This document shows, in pieces, positions 31,751-43,039 of a DNA stretch of 64,000 nt. Below the pieces are notes generated by a model that was not told the DNA's origin, did no database searches, and worked only from the letters and a program-made list of their open reading frames with translations. Within the stretch, counting starts at the first letter, position 1. Every line of letters starts with the position of its first letter. Source of the stretch: Pegoplata infirma (lineage: Eukaryota; Arthropoda; Insecta; Diptera; Anthomyiidae). Both the position numbers and the translations under genes were made by a program. The stretch lies in assembly GCA_963921195.1 (NCBI GenBank), contig OY992537.1:91780736-91844735 (forward strand), written 5' to 3'.

Positions 31751-32465
31751 CCCAGTTGGAAAATGTGTCACTGAGGAAATTTCCACAGTGAATCCTTGAG
31801 GAAATGTCTTCAGGTTCTGACAAATCATAGGCAATCCTTGATGACATGTCCTAACATTGTCAGCACTGAATGTTTGCTTTAAGAGTGTGGACAATTCCTC
31901 TAAGACGTCTAAAAGGAAATGTCTTCAGAATAGCAGTATATTAAATTAGAATTTTAAATGTGGGCAACTCTTCAATTTCCAAAAAAAAGATGGCAATATT
32001 ATCGACTTAATTAAAATAAAATCAAAATCTAATAAGTAGAATAAAAGTAATAAATAGACAAACAATTTTAAAAATAAAGTTTGGAACAAGTGGTTAGGTG
32101 TGGGACTAATAAACTGGAGGTTCCAGGTTCAAATCCAGTTGGGACTAAAAAAGGCGAAAAGTTTTTTCTAAATATGAGAAAGATAATTTATAAAGGAAAA
32201 TGGATAAAAGTAAAAACTAAAGGAAATACGAAAATTTTTTGTATTTTCGCATGACCTATGTCAGACATTTCCCCAAAGAAGTCTTAGGTGACATGTCCCC
32301 ATAAGGTCAGCCCTGACCACTGCTGACTTTGAGTGAGGACATTTTGAAAATATGTATGAAACTGTCCTCAACGCAGTACATAGAGATGTCTTGTGGATGT
32401 CAGGTGTGACTCTGACATGTCATCGCTCCGTCACTGAGGATGGCTCGAGGACGTTGCCAACTGGG
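31751..32465. mobile_element. 715-bp CCCAGTTGG-tipped element inserted in copy A
   Basis: Tips 'CCCAGTTGG' and 'CCAACTGGG', with a wider inverted similarity (GTCACTGAGGA near both ends). Copy B keeps the uninterrupted site (minus strand 'AAGTAAAACTGCAAACCATG'), while copy A reads AAAACTG|element|TGCATACC, so the target duplication is TG. The interior includes a tRNA-like stretch at about 32088-32150 and repeated GACATGTC(C/A) words. Superfamily not recognised. Confidence 0.85.
32088..32150 (+). ncRNA. tRNA-like sequence (SINE head or decayed tRNA), not a functional tRNA
   Basis: A-box-like 'AGTGGTTAGGTGTGGGA' and a B-box 'GGTTCAAATCC' at near-tRNA spacing. The T-stem and acceptor stem do not pair properly, and no CCA-adjacent acceptor is evident. 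It is probably a short tRNA-derived retroposon or captured tRNA within the 31751-32465 element. Confidence 0.4.
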
Positions 32466-32827
32466 TGCATACCATGTTTTTACGGAATTTTAAAGAAACC
32501 TATCTAAATATAAAAAACGAAAACAAAAACAGCAAAAAATTATATTCGCGATTTCTCGCGAACTAAAGAAGATAGGATTTTGATATTTACTGTTTTGTGA
32601 CCTTTAAATAAGTACTGTATACTCAGTTTTTGAAAATATTTAAAAAACTTCAATGTCAAAATTTTAAAAAATACAAAATCACTAATTTCGCGTTATCTCG
32701 CGAATGCGAGCAGCTACGATTTCGCTGTTAACAGTTTTGTGACATTTAATCTTGTAGAAATCGAACTGCGCTTACACTTTTCGTCGACACTAAAGTTCAA
32801 CCTCAACATCGCTGAGGCTCACCGTGT

Positions 32828-33210
32828 TTATTGGAAAAATATTTATAAAATCCAAAAACGCGATTTCGGTCCACAGATGCTGATTTTTAAACTTAAAAAT
32901 TATTTTTTTATCCAAATTGGTCTAAAAAGTTGGCAAATATTAAGTGACTTATCTAATAAATATTAAAAAAATATAAAAACACGATTTTGGTCCAAAAATG
33001 CTGATCTGCGATTTTGGTTCACAGATTCTGATCCACTTTTTTGAACCAAAATCGTGTTTTTATATTTTTTTAATATTTTTTAGATAACACACTTAAAATT
33101 TTTCAACTTTTGAAAACAATTTGGATAAAAAAAATATTTTTATGTTTAAAAATTAGCATCTGTGGACCAAAGTCGTGGTTTTGGAATTTTTAAAATATTT
33201 TTCTAATAAA
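32828..33210. repeat. Hairpin repeat next to copy A
   Basis: Inverted repeat centred near 33020. 'TTTCGGTCCACAGATGCTGA' at 32865 pairs with 'TAGCATCTGTGGACCAAAG' near 33155, with an inner pair AAACACGATTTTGGTCC / AACCAAAATCGTGTTT. AT-rich with no ORF. It lies between copy A and the mirrored outer flank, so it may be part of the same composite. Confidence 0.75.
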
Positions 33211-33549
33211 GTGCGCCAAATTTCCGAATTTTTGAGCCGGATTTGGTCAATAAATTCGAAAATGCATTTTGGCAAAATACGTAACGTTGCCGAGTGAAAT
33301 GACCTTGCAAATTTTTTTCATAAATATTCTCACAATCAGCTCTAACGTAGCCATCGTTTGGCAGGTAGTACGACATGAAATTCGAAAATCGAAATTTGAC
33401 GGGACTCCCTAACAGACAATAAGTTGTTAGTGCAACCCCACCAAAACAAATATCGCCCCAATGTACCTTTATATGGGAAATTTTTTTTTCTATATTATGA
33501 TACCCAATATTATTGATAGTTAGTACTATGTTCCACATTTGTACATGTT

Positions 33550-33708
33550 CACAGAAAAAAAATATTCTAAAAATATAAATAAATTTTTAATAAATTCTGG
33601 AATACTTTTTGTTAAAATTTAGAAAAGTTTTTATTAAAAGTTTACTGCTGCAAAATTGAGTAATTTTTTATTCAATAATTTTTAAATTTATTATGTTTTT
33701 TTTCTGTG
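33550..33708. mobile_element. M1 deletion derivative (159 bp)
   Basis: Both M1 termini (CACAGAAAAAAAATATTC and TTTTTTTTCTGTG) and the 'AAATTGAGTAATTTTTTA' subterminal part are kept; the middle is deleted. An example of how shorter MITEs arise from a longer one. Confidence 0.75.
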
Positions 33709-34650
33709 TGTTTATAAGTTTTTATAGTTTAGTTTAATTTTAACAAAATTGTTTTGGATTTCAATATTTTAGATTTTGTTTTAAGTGATGCTGTGTCTTA
33801 TTTTGATTTGGATTTTTTTTGTGCTTCTTTTGCCGCCCTAAAAATTTATTTGTCTTTCCAATGATGATACAATGAGTGAGTGAGTGCACGACGAATGTGC
33901 TCAACAGTATCTTAGCTACTTGAACCATATTGTATTCGTTTTAATATCTCTTACATGTTATGTCGCAGGTAAAAATTAAAAAAAAAATCTAAAAATTGAA
34001 TATTGAAACATTGAATATAAAAAATCATTTGCTTAGATTCCAGCAACGTTGGTTTGTTTGATATTATATAATATTTTTTTAAGTCGCCGCTAAAAGCAGG
34101 TACAATTTTTATATTGCCCATTAAATTTTGAGTTGAATTTTTGATACGAAAACATTTGCCACAATAAAAGTATTTTTTTGATATAATAACTTTAATTAAA
34201 GGTAAATTAATTTAATTGAATTAATGAAATAAAGAATTAAAATACATTAAAATAGACTTGTGCTTAATCATTCAACTGAGTGAGCGCTTATTTTCGTTCA
34301 TTTTAGATACCTATTTTGTTTATCTAGTTCAATCGGTTATTTGCTGTTTTCGTTCAACAGTTCGAGAATGAATATTTGTTTTTTATTTACAAATATAAAA
34401 ATATTGAATGAAAACACTATATTGTATTCCAACTTGCGTGATTTTACAATCACTATGTGATTTTGCATTGAATTTTGTTCTGCATTGAATTTTCGAGAAA
34501 ATTTTAAATTACATTTTTAGACCCAATTTCTGCAAAAAGAGCTTAATATAAAATTAGATTTTTTATCTCAAAATTTTTCTTAGATATCCCAAATGTATTT
34601 TCCTAAATAAACACTTCTGGTAGACCCGTTTTAAGATTAAAGCTTCTTCA
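33709..34650. other. Gap without recognised features
   Basis: Mixed-complexity sequence (for example GAGTGAGTGAGTGCACGACG at 33873) lacking ORFs, palindromes or copies elsewhere; it could be unique host intergenic or intronic DNA. From about 34660 to 34880 it gives way to degenerate TCTATAGAAAAA / CTCAGAATCT words related to the 43-46 kb satellite. Confidence 0.4.
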
Positions 34651-35114
34651 CTCGTACCACGGGAGAATTTTTTATAAAAAAAGGCTCAAAATCTAAAATG
34701 TTTTATAGAAAAAGTCTCAGATCCTTTGAAGTTTATTATAAAAAAATGTATTTAAACTGATATACAAATTTATTTATAACAAATTTTAACGACTCTGAAA
34801 ACTTTTTGTATAGAAAAACTTTTCAGCATCTAAGAATTTTCTATAGAAAAACTAAATATTTTAGAATCTGTTTGAAGGTTTAAGGTTGAAAAAATTTGAT
34901 TAGCTCAAATAACACCGTCCGACACACTTTTGTAAACATGGACTAGACTGATAAATTCTGAAAGTAGGGCCGAAAATAAAATACACGTGTCTCCCAGTTT
35001 TTCTAGATCAATTTGCGTTATCGCGAAAAATGGCAATAAAAAAGGCCGTTTTTTCTTAAATAGTGTAAAGAACTTATTTTAAATAAGTCAAAAAATGTAT
35101 TAAACCTACTTCTG

Positions 35115-35668
35115 CACAGAAAAAAATAAAAAAACATATTTGAGTAAATTTTAAATACTATTGAGTAAAAAATTCTCATTTTTGCACCAGTAAACGATTT
35201 AATACTATTGAGTAAATTTTAAATAAAAATTTATTAAATGTTTACAAAAAATTTTAATAAATTCTTAAGACACAATTAAAAATTTACTTAAAATTTATCT
35301 ATTTATTTTTTTAAAAGTTAAAAAAAAATTTTAAATCTTTTTACAAAAAAAAAAAAAACAAAAAATTTGTTTTTTCAAACTTTACCAAACATATTTATGT
35401 CTCAAAAACAGAAAAATTTTATAAAGACGATTACAAACTTTCATATACATACACAAAAAACTATAAACTAAACGAGAATTCATAAAACTATGAGAGTTAA
35501 TTAAAAAATTAAAAAAACTATTAAATTTTTATTAAATTATTTACTTAAATTGTTTTTAAAATTTTTAAGTAAATTTTTGATTGCGTCAATTGAAAAATTA
35601 CTCAGTTTTTGTTTTTAAATTTAAACAAGTGATAACTCAAATTTGTTTCCTCCATATTTTTTTCTGTG
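35115..35668. mobile_element. M1 MITE, near-intact copy
   Basis: CACAGAAAAAAATAAAAAAA to ATTTTTTTCTGTG, with the standard internal order (TTGCACCAGTAAACGATTT, ACTATAAACTAAACGAGAAT, TCAAATTTGTTTCCTCC). The best local reference for recognising split copies at 26803-29970 and 35671-39444. Confidence 0.88.
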
Positions 35669-35732
35669 TACTTAAAGACATACTTCAAGACAAAGGAAAA
35701 TTTTATAAAGATGATTTCAAACTATCATATAC

Positions 35733-37093
35733 ACGGTGAGCCTCAGTGATGTTTAGGTTGAACTTTAGTGTCGACGAAAAGTGTAAGCGCAGTTCGATTT
35801 CTTCAAGATTAAATGTAACAAAACTGTTAACAGCGAAATCGTAGCTGCTCGCATTCGCGAGATAACGCAAAATTAGTGTTTTTGTAATTTTTAAAATTTT
35901 GACATTGTACATATTTAAAGGTTTGTTGTACATATTTAAAGGTCACAAAACAGTAAACATCAAAATCCTATCTTCTTTAGTTTGCGAGAAATCGCGAAAT
36001 TAATTTTTTGCTGTTTTTGTTTTCGTTTTTTATCTTTAGATATGTTCCTTTAAAATTTCGTAAAAACATGGTTTGCAGTTTTACTTGTGCTTGATCAAAG
36101 GTCACACAGCTGTTGACATCGAAATTGTATGTGTTAAATTTCGCGAGATATCGCGTAATTATATAATTTTTTTTTATTATTTATTTATATTTTAAAACCG
36201 GTTCTTTAGAAATGATAAAAATAAGTGGTATGCAGTTTGATCAAAGCAAGTTGGAAGAAATTAAAACTGCTTACAAAAAAATTATAGCTGCTCACTTTCG
36301 CGAGAAATAGCGAAAAACTGCTTTTTGGGGGTATTTCTTGTTTTGATTAATAAAAGAAGTTTTTTTATCATTGTTGAAAAACACGAAATGCAGTTTCATT
36401 TGCTATTGATTAAAGGTGATAAAACTGTTAACATTTTAATTCTAGCTGCTCAATTCTTCGAGATATCGCTAAAAAACTCGCTAAACTACAATTTATTCAT
36501 TACTTTGTGTTATTTTTTGTCTGTAAAAACATTTACAACAATTAACGACAAAAATGGTATGGTATGCAGTTTGGATTCGAGGTTATTAAAGTGGACAAAA
36601 CTGCAAACATAATAATTTTAGATGATCAATTTCCCGAGAAATTGCAAAATTACTGTTCAAGCTTTTATATTAATTTATTAATTTTTTCTTTAGTGTCTAA
36701 AATAAAGGACAAAAATCAAAAAAACGACAAATATATTGCATGCAGTTTAAATTTTATGTGGTTAAAGGTGGTAAAACTGCTCAAGTCAATATCTTGACTG
36801 CTAATTTACGCGAAAATTTTTTTTTTCCAATTTTTTATTTTTTTTTTTTTAATTTTGCGATTTTTCGCGAAATTGAGAAGATATGATTTCGATGTTAACT
36901 GTTTTGTGACCTCAAAAAGTTTTTGAAGATATTTAAAAAACTTCATTGCCAAAATTTTAGAAAATACAAAAACACTAATTTCGCGATATCTCGCGAATGC
37001 GAGCAGCTACGATTTCACTGTTAACAGTTTTGTGACATTTAATCAAGTAGAAATCGAACTGCGTTTACACTTTTCGTCGACACTAAAGTTGAA
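35733..37093 (-). mobile_element. CGG-fold element copy B (inverted relative to A, truncated)
   Basis: Begins 'CACGGTGAGCCTCAGTGATG' and is colinear with the reverse complement of copy A, including AAAACCGGTTCTTTAGAAAT and GCGAGATATCGCGTAATTA. It lacks the 31751-32465 insert and so provides the empty site. It stops at 'ACACTAAAGTTGAAC', about 25 bp short of the expected tip, where the hairpin element starts. Non-coding. Confidence 0.85.
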
Positions 37094-39018
37094 CGGAATG
37101 CACCACAATGTCAAAAATTTACGTTCTTATATAGTTTTGTATGGGCTATCGATTAATTTTTTTTTTTTGGAAAATTTTCAGAACCCGTTCTGAAATTTTC
37201 CATTTTTTAAAAAAGTCAATTTATCAAAAATCCGGCCACTTTTTTTTTTTTCTTTTTTATTTATTTTTTTAAAAGTTTAGATGTTTGTCCATCCAGACGA
37301 AAAAAATCAGAAACACGTTCATCTTTTTTTTCGAGAAAATCGCATTTGAACTTTAAATTTCATAACAATTTTGTTATTTGCTTGTATTTCTTTGTTTTAA
37401 AGTTGCGAATGAGTAATATTAATTGCATAAATATGCGTCATACGCTCTGTTGACACAAGAAAATACAAGCAAATTACTAAATTGTTATGAAATTTAAAGT
37501 TCAAATGCGATTTTCTCGAAAAAAAAGATGAACGTGTTTCTGATTTTTTTTGTGTGGATGGACAAACATCTAAACTTTTAAAAAAATAAAGAAAAACAAG
37601 TAAGAAAGCTATATTCGGCTGTGCCGAATCTTTAAATACCCTCCACAATGTTAACCAATGCACTATGGTTTCGCGGACGACCTTTGTTGGCCAAAATTCA
37701 ATTTTCTCAAAATGGATTTTATAGAAAGTCGTAAACACTTACAAACAACAGAAAACATATTTTATTTTTGTACAAACTCATTTATTGTTCAAAAACAAAT
37801 TTAGCTAAAAATAAAAAAAAGTATTTTTTTAAATTTTTTCAATTAATTTTTTGAGTTTAAATACAAAAAATTTTTTATAATATTATACATGGAAAACAAA
37901 AAAATTATAACAATTTTTACCACAAAACCTATTTAAAACCAAAATTTTTTCAATTTTTTAATTTTGGCCAAGAAAAGTGATAATCGGAACTATAGTGCAA
38001 TGCAAATATTTAAAAAACAAAAAAAATATTTTATAAATATGTATGTATGAAAATTATATAAAAATTATATAAAAGCAACCACGTGGCACGTGTATGACAC
38101 ATACTACGTATTTTTAACTTCTTTTGATACAAATAACAACAAGCCAAACAACCATCAACAACTACAAAAACGCGCTGCCACGCCATATCATAGAGGTTTA
38201 TATTGAAACTCATCTCATTTGCTCATAGCTTCTTAACCCCTGAACCGATTTTGCCATAATTGGTACCAAAATAACCAGAAGAACGTTGAGAACAATAAAA
38301 TAAGAACCTATTTAAAATTTTATTTGAATATGTCAACCATGAGCCAAGATAAATCATTTTAAAATTTTGGGTTAAATGGCTGGTGCCACGCCCCATTGTG
38401 CGATTCGGCCCAAATTTTTTGTGAGTGTTAGGAATGATAAAATTACATTAAATTCAAAGTTTCGTTTACATTCATTCAACAGGTGTCAAGTTATAGCATT
38501 TATTTTGTGTAAAATTCACATTTTCACTCATCAAAATTTACATTTTCACTCATAACTTTTAAAATACTTAACCGATTTAAAAAAAAAAAAAAACACTAGA
38601 TTCTGCCTAGGAGAATTACGCAACTTTTGGTACCCCAGGCGTTTAAGTCGGTTCTGGATTATAGACAAAAACGTGATTTCAACAGACAGACAGACAGACG
38701 GACGGACAGACAGACAGACAGACGGACATCGCTAGATCGACTTAGAATCGATCAAGGATCATTAATATATATACTTTATGGGGTCCTAAACCAATATTTC
38801 AATGTGTTACATACGGAATGACAAACTTATATATACCCTCTATCACTAGAGTGGAGGGTATAAAAAAGTGGCCGGATATTTGATAAATTGACTTTTTTAA
38901 AAAATGGAAAATTTCAGAACGGGTTCTGAAAATTTTCCAAAAAAAAAAAAAAAATTTAATCGATAGCCCATACAAGACTATATAAGAACGTAAATTTTTG
39001 ACATTGTGGTGCATTCCG
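37094..39018. mobile_element. Hairpin element with GGAATGCACCAC tips, split by a DINE-like element
   Basis: Left arm 'GGAATGCACCACAATGTC' through 'TATGGGCTATCGATTAA' and CAGAACCCGTTCTG to 'AAAATCCGGCCACTTTT' is mirrored by the right arm at 38867-39018. Inner arms at 37272-37385 and 37460-37590 also mirror each other (GTTTAGATGTTTGTCCATCC / GGATGGACAAACATCTAAAC), leaving a loop of about 65 bp. Removing the DINE-like element (37597-38866) restores one continuous hairpin of about 650 bp. Confidence 0.88.
37597..38866 (-). mobile_element. DINE-like family 1 element, ~1.27 kb, nested
   Basis: Minus-strand copy from 'CAAGTAAGAAAGCTATATTC' to 'TAGAGTGGAGGGTATAAA'. It has the ATACCCTCCACAATG subterminal hairpin (37637), a GACAGACGG tract at 38681-38727, and the conserved GACATCGCTAGATCGACTTA. 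Its middle (CTCATAGCTTCTTAACCCCTG, TGGCACGTG) differs from the 4377 copy, so this is a subfamily. Inserted with no visible duplication, as Helitron-type transposition predicts. Confidence 0.85.
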
Positions 39019-39524
39019 TTTTAATGTGATAAATATTTAATCAAGGCAACTAGCCACAAATTTGACCATTTTTCCAATATTTAACCTCGCCTCCTAAGCC
39101 CAGTTTTTGAAAAATTTAAAAACCAAAAACGCAATTTTCTATGTTCCATATAGGGCTATCCATATCACCTATTCAGAAGTTTACGGTACACATGTTTTTT
39201 TCCGCTGGACATTTGGTGTGGAATGCCTCATATACAAAAAATTATAAACTAAATGGGAATTCAAAACACCAAGAGAATAAAAAAAAAAATAAAAATATGT
39301 AATTTGTATTAAATTATTTACACAAATTTTATTCTAAATTTTTGAGTAAATTTTTAATTGTTTAATTAAAAAATTACTAAAATTTGTTTTAAAAATTTAA
39401 ACAAGTGATAACTCAAATTGTTTTTCTCTATATTATTTTCTGTGCGGGCATTCTATTTTTGGCCCCACTCTCAGAAATTTTTGGTCCGATACAGCCAAAA
39501 TTTGTAATTTGTCGGACGGTGTAA

Positions 39525-40075
39525 TATAGCACTTTTCAGACTAAGTAGACTTTAACGTATTCTTATGTTTTTTCCACAAAAGGGGACTTGATTTTATAAA
39601 AAGTTGAACTCCTGATTCCAAATTAGCAATCTGAGAAATTTGGATATTTGATTTGGAATAACATGGAATATTTTAGATAAAATCAAGTCTAGTTTTGTAT
39701 GAGCAACGTAAGAATAAGTTACGTATAACCAAAAATAGCTAAATTAGTTTTTTTCAATATTCAGACTCGATTATCTGAAAAACCGTATGTAATAAAACCA
39801 TTTTTAAAGCAGACTTTGAATCAGCATATCAAAACCTTTCTTATTAATGTGATTTTGTTAACGACAGTTTGAATTTCTCTGAATTTGTTTAAAATTGAAA
39901 CTTAAATATTAACAATACTTATGTTTGTTTTTATATACCGCGTTGTATGTAATTTTTAAAATTTCAAAATCGAAAAATTTAAAATTGAATTTGAGCCAAT
40001 CGTACCATAAATACAAAGAATGGAATTATGTCGACAACAGCACCACCTATCGGGTCCAAATTTTATCAGGAAACA
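39525..40075. other. AT-rich gap
   Basis: No gene recognised. The phrases 'TCGACAACAGCACCACC' (40031) and 'ACGACAACAGCGCCACC' (40143) are repeated in near-identical context about 110 bp apart, which suggests a degraded duplication that leads into the DINE-like fragment. Confidence 0.4.
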
Positions 40076-40079
40076 ATTG

Positions 40080-40470
40080 TTTAATAAATATATTTTTTTA
40101 ATTTTAGCCAAATCGTATCATAAATTCAACAAATTCAAATACTACGACAACAGCGCCACCAATCGAGATTAAACTTAAGAGAAATCCGGCACCAGACCAA
40201 ACTAATATATTGTTCAAGTTTGGTGTCAGCCGGTAGATCGGTTCTTGAGTTTTAGTAACACGTACCCAGAATAAACGTTTTTATATATTAAGATATTCGT
40301 GCCAGACTTCAGGAGTCTACCTCTCTTATTTTGGACTGTGTCGTGTCTTCCACTGACAGATGGACGGAAATCGCTTGAATGTCTTAGAATCGATTACTGA
40401 CACTATATTTCAATGCATTACACACGGAATGACAAAGTGAGCATACCCCATACTGTGCTTGGAGGGTATA
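40080..40470 (-). mobile_element. Diverged DINE-like fragment
   Basis: Ends with 'GACACTATATTTCAATGC', then 'TTACACACGGAATGACAAAG' and CTTGGAGGGTATACA. These are recognisable family 1 terminal words in minus orientation, with only a short GACAGATGGACGG relic of the GTCY tract. Older than the other copies judged by divergence. Confidence 0.6.
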
Positions 40471-40727
40471 CAAATTTCCTTTTCAAATTCAAAAGCTGTA
40501 CCCGTCACTGAACTTAAGATTCATAAGAAGTTTTTCCAAATGTGAAAACATAAAAGACGTGTCTGAGGCAAGCAGGTGCTCAAATGGGTTCTGGATTCTT
40601 CTTGTACGAGGAGGTACTTATTGGGGTGTAGTTAACCTCCAGTGCCATATCTCTAATTTTTTCCAGAGAGTGCGATTTCTTCTTAATTTGCAAAATAGCG
40701 AAAAAAAATTTAATCCTAAAAAATGTA

Positions 40728-41180
40728 CACCCAGAAATGTTTTACAGTAACTATTTACGGCTATTCTAAAAGTTTTTAGTTCAAGTTGTTTTAACCGTTT
40801 TATCGTTTGTTGTTCAAGGAAACTAAAATATTAAATGCTTTATTCAGTTGTTAAAAAAAATAAACTAGAAAATTTACGGAAAAATATTTTTATCAGTTAA
40901 ATAATTTGTGACTGATTTTACCGTAAAATTTTACAGAAGTACGATTTTTGTAGTTTGTTATTAAAAAAAAAAAATATTTTTACCACACAAAATAAAAAAT
41001 TGTAAACAGTTAAAATAACTGAAATATCATTTGTTTTTACTGAATGTCTAGTCATTTATTAACTTTTAAAATAACTGAAAAAATATGTTGTTTCAAATGA
41101 AATATAAGTAGTCCATTTTTTAAAAGGATAAACGATTCTTTTAAACGTTTTATCTGTGGAATTTAGAAATATTTTAAGTG
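40728..41180. mobile_element. Possible TA-flanked MITE (453 bp)
   Basis: CACCCAGAAATGTTTTACAG at the left and an imperfectly mirrored ATATTTTAAGTG at the right, each next to TA. Interior has repeated AACTGAAA / TTTTACAG words similar in style to the 13881-14276 insert. The weak terminal match keeps confidence low. Confidence 0.4.
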
Positions 41181-41182
41181 TA

Positions 41183-41745
41183 CAGAAATTTCAGATAAAA
41201 ATCAATTTTAAATTTCAAAGTAATACGTGTCACCAGGTTTGTAAGAAAAAAATAAAGGACAAGTGAAAAATAATGAAATCTAATTGTTAAATGTAGGTAC
41301 ATTTTTTTTTGTAGATTAACCACTTAACGTTGCTAAAAATTTTGTTGAACATTCAATTTGACACAATTAGTTTTCAAACAAGAATAAAGAACAAAATCCG
41401 GTCACAAAAAGATTTCTATCAGCACGTGAGTTTTGCAAAAAAAATATCAACCAACAAAATTGAAGCAAACTACATAAGTAGAAGTGCGTGCAGTGCAACA
41501 CAGAACAAAAGGGTAAAATTCGGTCTAAATATATAACATGCATGTGTTGCACATGCACAATTTTCAGACTCATCGCACAAAACACAATACCTCTGCATTC
41601 TCAAATACACCCACTATTGTCAATACGTGATTTCACACTTAAGATACAATTTTAGACTCTAATTGAATACAAAAAAATTAACAACAAAACAAAATTAAAT
41701 GGAAATGCATTGAAAACACACAAAATTTCATTTGACATTACATTA
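41183..41745. other. AT-rich gap
   Basis: Short ORFs only; nothing recognisable. 'CATGCATGTGTTGCACATGCACAA' -type alternating sequence near 41540 is a chance-level small palindrome (TGCATGTG / CACATGCA). Confidence 0.35.
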
Positions 41746-41748
41746 TTT

Positions 41749-42613
41749 ATACCCTACACCACACTGTGGTACAGGGTATAATGAGTTTGTGCTGATGTTT
41801 GTAACTACCCGAAATATTGGTCCTAGACACACCTTTAAGTATACCGATCGACTCAGAATCACTTTTTGAGTCGATTTAGCGATGTCCGTCCGTCCGTCCG
41901 TCTGTCCGTCCGTCCGTCCGTCCGTCCGTCCGTCCGTCTGTCTGTCTGTCTGTCTGTCCATGTAAACGGTGTAAACACGATACAGGTCGCAATTTTTAAT
42001 CAATTGACTTGAAATTTGAAACTTAAGCCTCTCTTGGCCCAAGGACGAAGTCTATTGAAATTGGAAAAAATCGGTCCATATTTGGACCTAGCCCCCATAC
42101 AAAGGTCCTCTTTAGTTTTGGCTCAAATGACTCTAATAACCGTATTATAATAGGTATATTTTTGAAATTTGGAAGGTAAACATGTTTTTTCTTCACAAAT
42201 CACCATTCCGAATTTCAAATAAATCGGACAATTTCTTCTTGTAGCCCCCATACAAACCACCTTCCCGATTTTCACATAAATGTCTCAAATTTCATGAAAA
42301 TAGAAAATATTTAATTAAAATTTTGTTTGTGTATGTTAAACGCGTACTTAAATAACCTTATCAAACCTGATAATCATAGGATCAGTTTTGGACTCAGGAC
42401 CCTTGTGAAAATTTCGCCCGATATTCAGTTAAAGCGGTTTATTTTCAACAAACTGAAGCCTATTTCACTCAAATTTGAATTGTGAGTGTTTTTTACACTT
42501 ATTAAAGATTTGACAACATATAGATCTAATCGGTCCATGGGACCCATTTTCCGGGAAACTCTGGTGTAGGGTATTATATGGTCGGTCTTGACCGACTATA
42601 ATTTTCTTACTTG
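41749..42613 (+). mobile_element. DINE-like family 2 element, near full length
   Basis: Starts 'TACCCTACACCACACTGTGG' and TACAGGGTATAATGAG, has a long GTCC/GTCT tract at 41884-41962, the TGTAAACACGATACAGGTCG block, and an end with GTGTAGGGTATTATATGG then 'GACTATAATTTTCTTACTTG'. Organisation is parallel to family 1 (terminal inverted ACCCT/AGGGT words, GTCY tract, CTTG end), but the sequence differs. Fragments of this family occur at 13036-13330 and 15490-15640. Confidence 0.8.
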
Positions 42614-43039
42614 TTTTTTTTTTGGTTTAAAAATAAAACAAAAGTTCCAAAAATAAATTTTTGAAAAGTACAGTTTGGTAACAACTACACTCAAACTGCA
42701 TTTACCAAATGCAGTTGTTCATGTTTTTAGTTTATATGACAATGCCATGGAAACAATTTAATTCATTTAACATTAATTAATGTCTTAGAGATGAAAATAA
42801 AAACTTTTTGTAACAAAAAATAACATTGAAAAAGTTTTAGAAATTTTGTAAAACTATAAAACAAAAGCTAAAACTAATAAAAATACATTGATACCATATA
42901 TATGTAGGCATACCTTTTAAAAGATAACAGTGGTTCACAAACAGTGATCGGAGGTATCACGAAGTTACTAATTTGTGCAACAAATCAGAGGGAATCGAGG
43001 TTATTATAAATGAAAAGAAAAAAATAATAGACAACCAAT

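Larger units (their letters stand above)
30687..32826 (+). mobile_element. CGG-fold element copy A (tips CACGGTGAGCC)
   Basis: Tips 'CACGGTGAGCCTCAGCGATG' and 'CATCGCTGAGGCTCACCGTG' are perfect inverted repeats; the arms continue through CTTTAGTGTCGACGAAAAGT and its mirror. The interior is about ten degenerate 120-190 bp modules. Each has a CGCGA palindrome (for example TTTCGCGATATCTCGCGAA), then a GCAGCTA...TTAACAG segment, then GTGACCTTTAATCA and 'CAAACTGCATACCA'. No protein frame. It holds an inserted element at 31751-32465. A second, inverted copy is at 35733-37093. Flanks 30595-30686 and 33211-33290 are also inverted copies of each other (TTGACCATATCCGCCTCAAA / mirror), so the palindrome extends outside these tips. 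Confidence 0.85.
35671..39444. mobile_element. Second M1 copy split by a 3.5-kb insertion
   Basis: 35671-35732 (ACAAAGGAAAATTTTATAAA ... TATCATATAC) and 39230-39444 (ATATACAAAAAATTATAAAC ... TATTTTCTGTG) are adjacent parts of an M1 copy. ATATAC occurs at both junctions (35727-35732, 39230-39235), which looks like a 6-bp duplication of the insertion target. The left M1 terminus of this copy is missing. Confidence 0.75.
34913..39521. mobile_element. Palindromic element P6, copy 3, expanded by nested insertions
   Basis: 'CACCGTCCGACACACTTTTG' at the left and 'TTTGTCGGACGGTG' at the right are the P6 termini, with TAA outside both (34910-34912, 39522-39524). The left arm (to 35114) matches copies 1 and 2 (ACATGGACTAGACTGATA, TTCTGAAAGTAGG); the right arm is only 39445-39521. 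All else inside is later insertion: two M1 copies, CGG-fold copy B, a hairpin element and a DINE-like element. Confidence 0.75.

Noticed and set aside
33203..33538. 111-codon minus-strand ORF
   Set aside because: It overlaps the mirrored outer flank of the CGG-fold composite, and its sequence has no recognisable motif; probably chance.
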